Origin: an uncultured Bacteroides sp.
GTDB lineage: Bacteria > Bacteroidota > Bacteroidia > Bacteroidales > Bacteroidaceae
DNA: 64,000 nt
Reading direction: 5' to 3'
NCBI RefSeq assembly: GCF_910586915.1
Contig: NZ_CAJULN010000008.1
Span: 56,449-120,448 of the forward strand
A program made the translations under genes and the position numbers. Below the pieces are notes generated by a model. The model searched no databases and was not told the origin of the DNA. It saw only the letters and a list, made by a program, of their open reading frames with translations. Below are positions 24,830-33,093 of the stretch, piece after piece; within the stretch, counting starts at the first letter, position 1; every line of letters begins with the position of its first letter.

Positions 24830-25948
24830 ATGAACAATCCTTTTGTGACGAATGGTTATGTATCTGACAAGTACTTCTGCGATAGGGAGAAAGAGACAGA
24901 GGATGTGATAACAATGCTGCTTAACGGGAATAATATCGCCTTGATTTCTCCGCGAAGATATGGGAAAACGGATTTAATCAGACATTGTTTTTCCCGTCCG
25001 GAAATAAGCAAGCATTTCTATACGTTTATCGTAGATATTTACGCGACCCGTTCCTTGCGTGATTTGGTAAACAAGTTGGGGAAAGCTATTCTGGAAGAGT
25101 TGAAACCTCGTGGAAGACAATCTTGGGAATTGTTTGTCAATGCCATCTCCTCTTTGAAAGCAGGTATTGCTTATGATATATCGGGAATGCCTTCATGGTC
25201 TGTCAGTTTGGGAGACATCACCAATCCGGCGGTGTCTTTGGATGAAATATTCAATTATCTGCAGAAGGCGGACAAACCATGCCTGGTAGCGATTGACGAG
25301 TTTCAGCAAATAGGAAAATACGACGAAGACACCGTTGAGGCAACGTTGCGTACCTATGTGCAGTATTGCAGCAATGCCCACTTTGTTTTTGCCGGTTCGC
25401 AACGCCACTTGATGGGCAACATTTTCACTTTCCCTTCCCGTCCGTTCTATCAGAGTGTGACGATTATGAATCTTCCCCCCATCCCGAAAGATAAATACCG
25501 CGAATTTGCGGTCAGACATTTCGCTGAAAACCGTAAGAGCTTGTGTCCGGAGGTTGTCGATGCATTGTACGACCGCTTTGAAGGTGGGACATTTTATTTG
25601 CAGAAAGTGATGAATGTGCTTTTCTTAAAGACACCCGAGAAAGGCGTTTGCGGAATGAATATGATACAGTCTGCCATCGACTATATTGTAAACTTTACTG
25701 CGGATACCTATGCCGAACTTCTGTATCAGTTGCCCGAAAAGCAGAAAGAAGTTTTCATAGCCATCAATAAAGAAGGAAAAGCGAGGGCGGTCAATTCGGG
25801 AGCGTTTTGCAAACGCTACGGACTGGCTTCTCCCAGCTCTGTCAAATCGGCCGTGAACGGACTTTTGGATAAAGACTTCATCACCAAAGAACGTGATTAT
25901 TACGAAGTGTATGATAAGTTTTTCAGTCTTTGGCTGGAAAGACAATAA
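24830..25948 (+). CDS. AAA-family ATPase (ATPase_2/archaeal-type, Bacteroidales expansion)
   Basis: 372 residues from ATG at 24830 (MNNPFVTNGYVSDKYFCDRE). The P-loop is 'ISPRRYGKTDLI', the family's variant of Walker A, and Walker B is 'CLVAIDEFQQI'; 'FVFAGSQRHLMGNIF' is the sensor region. The C-terminal 90 residues look like a winged helix ('GLASPSSVKSAVNGLLDKDFI'). Many near copies of this family occur in Bacteroides genomes; their role is unknown, though the fold suggests a STAND-like switch or DNA-linked ATPase. It is a single-gene unit whose promoter is embedded in a long palindrome. Confidence 0.85.
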   Translation: MNNPFVTNGYVSDKYFCDREKETEDVITMLLNGNNIALISPRRYGKTDLIRHCFSRPEISKHFYTFIVDIYATRSLRDLVNKLGKAILEELKPRGRQSWELFVNAISSLKAGIAYDISGMPSWSVSLGDITNPAVSLDEIFNYLQKADKPCLVAIDEFQQIGKYDEDTVEATLRTYVQYCSNAHFVFAGSQRHLMGNIFTFPSRPFYQSVTIMNLPPIPKDKYREFAVRHFAENRKSLCPEVVDALYDRFEGGTFYLQKVMNVLFLKTPEKGVCGMNMIQSAIDYIVNFTADTYAELLYQLPEKQKEVFIAINKEGKARAVNSGAFCKRYGLASPSSVKSAVNGLLDKDFITKERDYYEVYDKFFSLWLERQ

Positions 25949-26057
25949 CTTTGGAATCCGGTGGAAATGAGGCAGAACAGGCTTGTTGAAAGCCGTTTTG
26001 CTCTATTTCCCACCCTTTTTGAATGATAATTGCCCCCCTCCATTCGGGCGAATCGCC

Positions 26058-26065
26058 TACCTTTG
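26058..26065 (+). promoter_or_regulatory. -7 element for the GH35 gene
   Basis: TACCTTTG, 41 bp ahead of the start codon. No matching -33 TTG at the usual distance. Confidence 0.45.
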
Positions 26066-26106
26066 CCCCCAGTACTATTAAAATCTTATATTTTTTTGAA
26101 TAAACC

Positions 26107-28446
26107 ATGAAAAACAGATTCATTGCTTTACTCGTACTTTTTACAGTCGTTTTCTGTAGCAGTAGCGTGCAGGCACAAACTACCGCCCGTAGATTTGAGG
26201 CGGGCAAGAACACCTTCCTGCTCGATGGCAAACCCTTTGTCGTGAAGGCTGCCGAACTGCATTACACCCGTATCCCGCAGCCCTATTGGGAACACCGCAT
26301 CGAAATGTGCAAAGCATTGGGGATGAATGCCATCTGCATTTATATCTTTTGGAACATCCATGAGCAGGAAGAAGGAAGGTTTGACTTCTCCGGTCAGAAC
26401 GACATTGCTGCCTTCTGCCGTGCCGCACAGAAGCACGGTATGTACGTCATTGTCCGTCCCGGGCCGTACGTATGTGCGGAGTGGGAGATGGGCGGCCTTC
26501 CCTGGTGGCTGTTGAAGAAGAAAGACGTGGCGCTGCGCACGCTCGACCCTTATTATATGGAACGCGTAGGTATTTTCATGAAAGAAGTGGGCAGGCAACT
26601 GGCCCCGTTGCAAGTAACCAAAGGCGGCAACATCATCATGGTGCAGGTCGAAAACGAGTATGGTTCCTACGCGACGGACAAGCCCTATGTATCCGCCGTG
26701 CGCGATTTGGTTCGCGAAGCCGGTTTCACCGACGTGCCTTTGTTTCAATGCGACTGGAGCAGCAACTTCACCAATAACGCACTCGACGACCTGCTCTGGA
26801 CGGTGAACTTCGGAACGGGAGCCAACATCGACCAGCAATTCAGGAAACTCAAAGAACTGCGCCCCGAAACTCCGCTGATGTGCAGCGAATTCTGGAGCGG
26901 CTGGTTCGACCATTGGGGACGCAAGCACGAGACGCGTCCTGCCAAAGATATGGTGCAAGGCATCAAGGATATGCTCGACCGCAACATCTCTTTCAGCCTC
27001 TACATGACCCACGGCGGAACCACCTTCGGCCATTGGGGCGGAGCCAACAATCCGGCTTATTCCGCCATGTGCAACTCTTACGATTATGACGCCCCCATCA
27101 GCGAGCCGGGCTGGACGACGGAGAAATACTTCCTGCTGCGCGACTTGTTGAAAAACTACCTTCCCGCCGGTGAATCGCTGCCTGAAGTCCCTGCTGCATT
27201 GCCCGTTATCGAGATTCCCGAATTCCATTTCAATCAGGCGGCCCCGCTTTTCTCCAATCTACCGGAAGCGAAACATTCGGTAGCTATCCGGCCGATGGAA
27301 CAGTTCGGCCAGGGATGGGGAACAATCCTGTACCGTACCACTTTGCCCGAAGCCGTTGCCGCAGCCACCGTCCTGAAGATAACCGAAGTGCACGACTGGG
27401 CGCAGGTATATGCCGACGGCAAGCTCCTTGCCCGTCTCGACCGTCGCAAAGGAGAGTTTGCAACGACGTTGCCCGCGTTGAAGAAAGGCACACGGCTCGA
27501 TATTCTTGTCGAAGCGATGGGGCGTGTCAACTTCGACAAGTCCATCCACGACCGCAAGGGGATTACGGAAAAGGTGGAACTGATTTCGGCCGACCGGACC
27601 GAGGAACTGAAAAACTGGACGATATATAACTTCCCGGTCGATTACTCCTTCGTCAAAGACAAGAAATATCATCATACCAAGTTCCTGCCTGCCATGCCTG
27701 CCTACTACAAGGCCACCTTCAACCTCGATAAAGTGGGCGATACCTTCCTCGATATGAGCACATGGGGCAAAGGGATGGTTTGGGTCAACGGCCATGCGAT
27801 GGGACGTTTCTGGGAAATCGGCCCCCAGCAGACACTCTTCATGCCGGGCTGCTGGCTGAAAGAGGGCGAAAACGAGATTCTGGTTTTAGACCTGAAAGGC
27901 CCCTCGGAAGCATCCGTCAGAGGTTTGAAGAACCCCATCCTTGACGTGCTGCGCGAAAAAGCACCCGAAACACACCGCAAGGAGGGCGAGAAACTGAATC
28001 TGTCCGGCGAGAAAGCCGTACACGAAGGCGCGTTTGCCCCCGGCAACGGATGGCAGGAAGTACGTTTTGCCGCTCCGGCGAAAGGGCGTTTCTTCTGCCT
28101 GGAGGCACTGTCGCCGCAAGCCGCTGACAACATTGCCGCCGTTGCCGAACTCGACGTCCTCGGTGCGGACGGCAAGCCGGTATCCCGCCAACACTGGAAG
28201 ATTCGTTACGCCGACAGCGAAGAAACGCGTAGCGGCAACCGCACGGCCGATAAGGTGTTCGACCTGCAGGAGTCTACCTTCTGGATGACGGTGGACAATG
28301 TGGCCTATCCTCACCAGTTGGTAATCGACCTCGACAAAGTGCAGACGGTGACAGGCTTCCGTTATCTTCCGCGTGCCGAAAAGCACTATCCGGGCATGAT
28401 TAAGGAATACCGCGTCTATGTGAAACCTGCCGATTTCAAGTACTGA
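26107..28446 (+). CDS. GH35 beta-galactosidase, exported
   Basis: 779 residues with a signal peptide (cleavage after SSSVQA). The GH35 barrel occupies about residues 30-360. The acid/base is Glu184 in QVENEYG and the nucleophile Glu261 in MCSEFWSGW, both at the expected places. Then come beta-sandwich domains ('WVNGHAMGRFWEIGPQQTLFMPGCWLK') and a C-terminal F5/8 (discoidin-like) segment from about residue 650. It removes terminal beta-galactose, mostly beta-1,3 or beta-1,4, probably in the periplasm. It lies just before the HTCS and the large PUL on the same strand, but with its own promoter and separated by array C. It may supply the exo-galactosidase for the same substrate. Confidence 0.93.
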   Translation: MKNRFIALLVLFTVVFCSSSVQAQTTARRFEAGKNTFLLDGKPFVVKAAELHYTRIPQPYWEHRIEMCKALGMNAICIYIFWNIHEQEEGRFDFSGQNDIAAFCRAAQKHGMYVIVRPGPYVCAEWEMGGLPWWLLKKKDVALRTLDPYYMERVGIFMKEVGRQLAPLQVTKGGNIIMVQVENEYGSYATDKPYVSAVRDLVREAGFTDVPLFQCDWSSNFTNNALDDLLWTVNFGTGANIDQQFRKLKELRPETPLMCSEFWSGWFDHWGRKHETRPAKDMVQGIKDMLDRNISFSLYMTHGGTTFGHWGGANNPAYSAMCNSYDYDAPISEPGWTTEKYFLLRDLLKNYLPAGESLPEVPAALPVIEIPEFHFNQAAPLFSNLPEAKHSVAIRPMEQFGQGWGTILYRTTLPEAVAAATVLKITEVHDWAQVYADGKLLARLDRRKGEFATTLPALKKGTRLDILVEAMGRVNFDKSIHDRKGITEKVELISADRTEELKNWTIYNFPVDYSFVKDKKYHHTKFLPAMPAYYKATFNLDKVGDTFLDMSTWGKGMVWVNGHAMGRFWEIGPQQTLFMPGCWLKEGENEILVLDLKGPSEASVRGLKNPILDVLREKAPETHRKEGEKLNLSGEKAVHEGAFAPGNGWQEVRFAAPAKGRFFCLEALSPQAADNIAAVAELDVLGADGKPVSRQHWKIRYADSEETRSGNRTADKVFDLQESTFWMTVDNVAYPHQLVIDLDKVQTVTGFRYLPRAEKHYPGMIKEYRVYVKPADFKY

Positions 28447-28521
28447 ACCACAGTTTTTTCCACCCTCGTCTCTTTCCGCCCCGTTGCCTGCGGAGAGATG
28501 ATTCGTCAGTGATATGTATTG

Positions 28522-28611
28522 CGTTCCACTATGGTTGTCCTTGCGGAACACTATAGTGGAACGCAAGAAACACTGTAGTGTTCCGTTCGTTCCACTATAG
28601 TGTTCCGCAAA
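28522..28611. repeat. Array C: four palindromic units, core ACTATAGT, exact 22-bp period
   Basis: Cores start at 28528, 28550, 28572 and 28594, exactly 22 bp apart. Each core (ACTATAGT, or ACTATGGT/ACTGTAGT) is flanked by GTTCC, GGAAC or a variant, with 4-bp spacers TTGC, GCAA, GTTC and GCAA. It lies in the 294-bp gap between GH35 and the HTCS gene and is the same family as 13800-13887. Apart from a -7 motif at 28704, nothing else was recognised in this gap. Confidence 0.9.
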
Positions 28612-28703
28612 AAGCGCAGAGAGAAAAGCCAATCTTATCGGGCAATAATCTAAAAACAGATAAAAAAGAAGGATAATTCTCTCATTATACGGATAAAAGT
28701 GGC

Positions 28704-28711
28704 TATTTTTG
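28704..28711 (+). promoter_or_regulatory. -7 element for the HTCS gene
   Basis: TATTTTTG, matching TAnnTTTG, 29 bp ahead of the ATG at 28741. Confidence 0.45.
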
Positions 28712-28740
28712 TTTCCGTAAAACCACAGTTATAGTACTTT

Positions 28741-31700
28741 ATGAAAAACAAACGGTGTATAAATCTTATCCACAAGAAGATTTTATTCATTCTATTCTGC
28801 TTTTGCCTGAAGCCTTCCACATCATTTCCCGCATCGGGCGATATGCTTGTCTCCAATCTGAAATTCAAGCGTTTTGCGGCTTTGAATAATCTGCCGTCGG
28901 ACGAGATACAGAAAATATATCAGGATAAGGACGGATTTGTATGGTTGGCAAGCCGCTACGGATTCTATCAGTACGACGGTTATGAAACGACTTTGTACAA
29001 ATCGAACCTGTACACTCCCGGATTGCTCACCAACAACAATATTCTCTGCCTGGCCGACGACTACGAGCATAACCTGTGGGTCGGTACGCAGGAGGGACTG
29101 AACATCCTGAACAAGAAAACCGGGGAAATAAGGAAAATCCTCTCTCCTGCCATTCCCAACAACGTGATATCCTGCCTGTTGGTGACGCGCGACCATTCCG
29201 TGTGGCTGGGCACGGATACCGGACTGTGCAGGTATGATGCGGAAAAAGATACATTTACCGTCTACAACCGCGAACTGACCGGAGGGGTGCTGGACTATAC
29301 CGCTATCAAATCCTTGTTGGAAGATTCGGAAGGCGACTTATGGATAGGCACCTGGTCGTCGGGGCTGTACAGATACGTCCCTTCCACCGGAAAGTTTTAC
29401 GCTTATCCTACCATGAACGAACGCAATTCGGCCCATGTCATTTATGAAGATTCGGATAAGAACATCTGGGTGGGCAGTTGGAACTGCGGGCTTTTCAGGC
29501 TCAATCATCCGAAGGAGCTCGGCAAGGTGTCCTACGTCAACTACCGGCATAAGGCGGGCGACGGCGCGAGCCTGTCCGACGACATCGTATATGACATCAG
29601 CGAAGACCTCAATACCGGAACCTTGTGGGTGGGTACGCGTAGCGGATTGAGTATCATGGAAAAAGAGCTTCCCGGACGTTTCATCAATTATAAGCCGCGA
29701 GGCTCTTCACACTATATCTTTTGCGACGAAATCAATACCATTCTGCGCGACAAATCGGGAGTCATGTGGATTGGCTCCATCGGTGGCGGCGTGTTGGCTG
29801 CCGATACCAGCCGGCCGATGTTTACTTCCTACAGCCTGGATTTTGCAGACAATGACATCCCTCTCACCTCCGTCCGTGCGTTGTTTACCGATTCCGAACG
29901 CAACATCTGGATGGGAATCGGCACGTACGGGCTGGCGTGTATCGAATATGCTACCGGCAAGTTGAAGTCCCATTTGCAAATACCCGAATTTGCAGGAATG
30001 AGTGTTCCTACCGTGTTCTCCGTCGTGCAGCGGCGGAATAGCGGCGATATCTGGTTTGGCACTTACGATGGCGGAATTTTCATCTACCGGAAAGGGGAGC
30101 AGGTAGAGAACCTGACGACCGACAACTGCAAATTCATGGGAAATTCCTGTGTCTCCGCACTCTATGAGGACGGACGCGGCAACTGCTGGGTAGGAACCCG
30201 TGGCAGTTTGGGAGTGCAGTTTGCCAATGGCAACAGTTTCCTGTTCGGCCCCATCACCTTTGCCGACAATACACGCCTGGACTGGATTTATGTACGCGAT
30301 ATCATAGCCGATAGCGAGAACAGTGTGTGGATAGCTACCTCCAACTACGGGCTGATTCACATTCGCGGAGATATCGCTCATCCCTCCACGCTGAAGTACG
30401 ACAATTACAGCTTTTACAACGGGGCGCTCACGACAAACAACATCCTGTGCCTCTACAAAGACAAGACGGGACGTTTGTGGATGGGAACCGAGGGAGGAGG
30501 ACTCTACCTCTATGACCGTGCGAACGACCGTTTCGACGCGAAAAACCAGGAATACAACATTCCCGGCGATATGGTGGGCAGCATCCAGGAGGATGAGAGC
30601 GGCAATCTGTGGCTGGGAACCAACGCCGGATTGGTGAAGCTGGACGCACAGCCCGTAGGGCGCGATGCGGTAGTGCGTGTATATACCGAAGTCGACGGGT
30701 TGCAAGGCAACTTTTTCATTTCGCGTTCTGCCTGTAGCCGCGACGGAGAGTTGTTTTTCGGAGGCTACAGGGGATACAACAGCTTTATTCCCGCACAGAT
30801 GGAAGAAAAGCAGAAAGACATCTCGCTTGCCATCACCGATATAAAGATATTCAACCGTTCCATAACCTTGCTGCCGCCGGACGTACGGCAGAAGATATCC
30901 CGCTTCACTCCGGTTTTTACGCAAAAAATAGAGCTGCCTTATACGTACAATAATTTCAGTATCGAGTTTGCCACGCTTACCTACAAGAATCCCGAACTCA
31001 ACCGGTATGCCTACCAGTTGGAAGGATTCGACAAGAACTGGGTGTACACCAACTCCAACCGCCGTTTTGCTTACTACAACAATCTGACGAGCGGAACTTA
31101 TACGTTCCGTCTCAAAGCAACCGACGAAAACGGAATCTGGAGCGGTTACGTCCGCGAGTTGACGGTGGTGATACTTCCTCCGTTCTGGGCAACCTGGTGG
31201 GCGTACATCCTGTATGTACTCTTTGCTGCCGGAATGGTTTTCTGGCTCTTCCGCATTACGCGCAACCGCATCCTGCTGCGCAACGAACTGCGCCTGCGCG
31301 AAATGGAAAAGATGAAAGCGGAGGAATTGAACCACGCCAAACTGCAATTCTTTACCAATATCACCCACGAACTGCTGACGCCGCTTACCATTGTTTCGGC
31401 CACGGTCGACGAACTGAAGGCACAGGTTCCGCAGCACACCGACCTGTTTGCGGTGATGTACAACAATATTCATCGGCTGATACGCCTGCTGCAACAAATC
31501 CTGGAGTTCCGCAAGGCAGAAACCGGGAATCTGAAACTCAGGGTTTCGCCCGGCGATGTGGCCGCTTTCGTGAGGAAGGAAGCGGAAGGATTCCAGCCTT
31601 TGATAAAGAAATCGAAAATACATTTCTCGGTATTGTGCAATCCGGATTCCATCACGGGCTATTTTGATACCGATAAGTTGGACAAGATTCTATACAATCT

Positions 31701-32901
31701 CTTGTCTAATGCGGCTAAATATACGGAAGAGGGCGGCTTCATACAGGTGACGCTGTCGTATGCGGAAGACAAAGACCATGTGTTGCTCAAAGTGAAGGAC
31801 AACGGCGAGGGAATATCGAAGGAGAAGCAGAAAACCCTTTTCCAGCGTTTTTATGAAGGAGACTACCGCAAGTTCAATACCATCGGTACGGGAATCGGGC
31901 TGTCGCTGACCAAAGATCTGGTGGAGTTGCACAAAGGAACCATTGCGGTGGAGAGTGAAACCGGACAAGGTACGGAGTTTATGGTATGCATCCCCGTCGA
32001 CCGCTCTTATTTCAGGGAGGACGAAATCGACGACGAGGCTATCGAGCCGATACGGAATACCGCCGCAACTTATGCCGACGAGGAAGACATACAGCCGGAC
32101 GACGCGACGGAGACGGTGAAGAAAAAACATTCGGTACTCGTGATAGAGGACAATGAAGAACTGCTGCAACTCATGACCAGGCTGCTGAAACGCGAATACA
32201 ATGTGTTCACTGCGGAAAACGGCAAGGAAGGAATCATTGTACTGGAAAATGAGGACATCGATTTGATAGTATCCGACGTGATGATGCCCGAAATGGATGG
32301 AATCGAATTCTGTAAATACGTGAAAGGCAATCTCGAAATCAGCCATATTCCTGTGATACTTTTGACTGCCAAGAACAAGGAGGAAGACCGGGCGGAGGCT
32401 TACGAAGTGGGGGCGGACGCATTTATCAGCAAACCGTTCAATCTACCCGTGCTTTATGCGCGTATCCGTAATCTGCTGAAATACAAAGAAGGGGTGGTGC
32501 ACGATTTCAAACGCCAGTTGGTGTTCGAATTGAAAGACCTGAATTATACAAGCCTGGATGAAGACTTCCTGCAACGGGCCATTGATTGTGTGAACGGCCA
32601 TCTCGACGATGGCGAATTTGACCAGGCGCAGTTTGCCGAGGAGATGAAAACCAGCAAATCCACCCTGTATAAGAAACTCAAATCCTTGACAGGACTCAAT
32701 ACGTCGGCTTTTATCCGCAACGCCCGGCTGAAATCCGCCTGCCGCATTATGGAGGAGAAGGGCAGTAATATCCGCATTTCCGAACTGGCCTATGCGGTGG
32801 GGTTCAACGACCCCAAATACTTCAGCTCTTGCTTCAAGAAAGAGTTCGGAATGTTGCCTTCCGAGTATATCGAACGCTTTTTGGATACTCCTGCCAAGTA
32901 G
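28741..32901 (+). CDS. Hybrid two-component system regulator (HTCS)
   Basis: 1386 residues. A signal/anchor segment is followed by about 14 Reg_prop propeller repeats (repeated 'W.GT..GL' motifs, residues about 50-690) and a Y_Y_Y domain (to about 805), all periplasmic. A membrane helix (about 812-840, 'WWAYILYVLFAAGMVFWLF') leads to a histidine kinase with His876 in 'THELLTPL', an HATPase ('GTGIGLSLTKDLVELH'), a receiver with Asp1179 in 'VSDVMMPEMDG', and a C-terminal AraC helix-turn-helix (about 1275-1385). All phosphorelay residues are intact. HTCSs bind a specific oligosaccharide in the propeller cleft and activate the adjacent PUL. It directly precedes the first susC-like gene and should control it. 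Confidence 0.96.
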   Translation: MKNKRCINLIHKKILFILFCFCLKPSTSFPASGDMLVSNLKFKRFAALNNLPSDEIQKIYQDKDGFVWLASRYGFYQYDGYETTLYKSNLYTPGLLTNNNILCLADDYEHNLWVGTQEGLNILNKKTGEIRKILSPAIPNNVISCLLVTRDHSVWLGTDTGLCRYDAEKDTFTVYNRELTGGVLDYTAIKSLLEDSEGDLWIGTWSSGLYRYVPSTGKFYAYPTMNERNSAHVIYEDSDKNIWVGSWNCGLFRLNHPKELGKVSYVNYRHKAGDGASLSDDIVYDISEDLNTGTLWVGTRSGLSIMEKELPGRFINYKPRGSSHYIFCDEINTILRDKSGVMWIGSIGGGVLAADTSRPMFTSYSLDFADNDIPLTSVRALFTDSERNIWMGIGTYGLACIEYATGKLKSHLQIPEFAGMSVPTVFSVVQRRNSGDIWFGTYDGGIFIYRKGEQVENLTTDNCKFMGNSCVSALYEDGRGNCWVGTRGSLGVQFANGNSFLFGPITFADNTRLDWIYVRDIIADSENSVWIATSNYGLIHIRGDIAHPSTLKYDNYSFYNGALTTNNILCLYKDKTGRLWMGTEGGGLYLYDRANDRFDAKNQEYNIPGDMVGSIQEDESGNLWLGTNAGLVKLDAQPVGRDAVVRVYTEVDGLQGNFFISRSACSRDGELFFGGYRGYNSFIPAQMEEKQKDISLAITDIKIFNRSITLLPPDVRQKISRFTPVFTQKIELPYTYNNFSIEFATLTYKNPELNRYAYQLEGFDKNWVYTNSNRRFAYYNNLTSGTYTFRLKATDENGIWSGYVRELTVVILPPFWATWWAYILYVLFAAGMVFWLFRITRNRILLRNELRLREMEKMKAEELNHAKLQFFTNITHELLTPLTIVSATVDELKAQVPQHTDLFAVMYNNIHRLIRLLQQILEFRKAETGNLKLRVSPGDVAAFVRKEAEGFQPLIKKSKIHFSVLCNPDSITGYFDTDKLDKILYNLLSNAAKYTEEGGFIQVTLSYAEDKDHVLLKVKDNGEGISKEKQKTLFQRFYEGDYRKFNTIGTGIGLSLTKDLVELHKGTIAVESETGQGTEFMVCIPVDRSYFREDEIDDEAIEPIRNTAATYADEEDIQPDDATETVKKKHSVLVIEDNEELLQLMTRLLKREYNVFTAENGKEGIIVLENEDIDLIVSDVMMPEMDGIEFCKYVKGNLEISHIPVILLTAKNKEEDRAEAYEVGADAFISKPFNLPVLYARIRNLLKYKEGVVHDFKRQLVFELKDLNYTSLDEDFLQRAIDCVNGHLDDGEFDQAQFAEEMKTSKSTLYKKLKSLTGLNTSAFIRNARLKSACRIMEEKGSNIRISELAYAVGFNDPKYFSSCFKKEFGMLPSEYIERFLDTPAK

Positions 32902-32988
32902 AGGGGAGGAGGGTAGTCCGCATCGGGAGGTTGAATTATCGTTCGATTTGGTGGAGTAACTAAAATTCATCCTAAGATAAGTATTATT

Positions 32989-33057
32989 GGAGCCTTGCAG
33001 AGAGGCAGCTCCTTACTTTTGCACAGGTTCTTCTATATGACCCATAGAAGAACCTGT
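32989..33057 (+). promoter_or_regulatory. PUL promoter and leader: dyad, -7 element and 14-bp inverted repeat
   Basis: Within the 192-bp gap after the HTCS gene are three marks: an imperfect dyad GGAGC (32989-32993) / GCTCC (33008-33012), a -7 TACTTTTG (33014-33021), and a perfect 14-bp inverted repeat (33023-33036 with 33044-33057, 7-base loop). The last would form a stable hairpin at the start of the leader RNA, ending 36 bp before the susC-like start. The dyad upstream of -7 is a candidate HTCS binding site. The -33 TTG is at poor spacing, consistent with an activator-dependent promoter. Confidence 0.55.
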
Positions 33058-33093
33058 AGTTCACTTAATGTTTAATCTTAATATTTATACTAA

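Noticed and set aside
29707..31623. 638-codon open frame on the minus strand opposite the HTCS
   Set aside because: Shadow of the HTCS coding strand; no recognisable domains, and the plus frame carries all kinase motifs.
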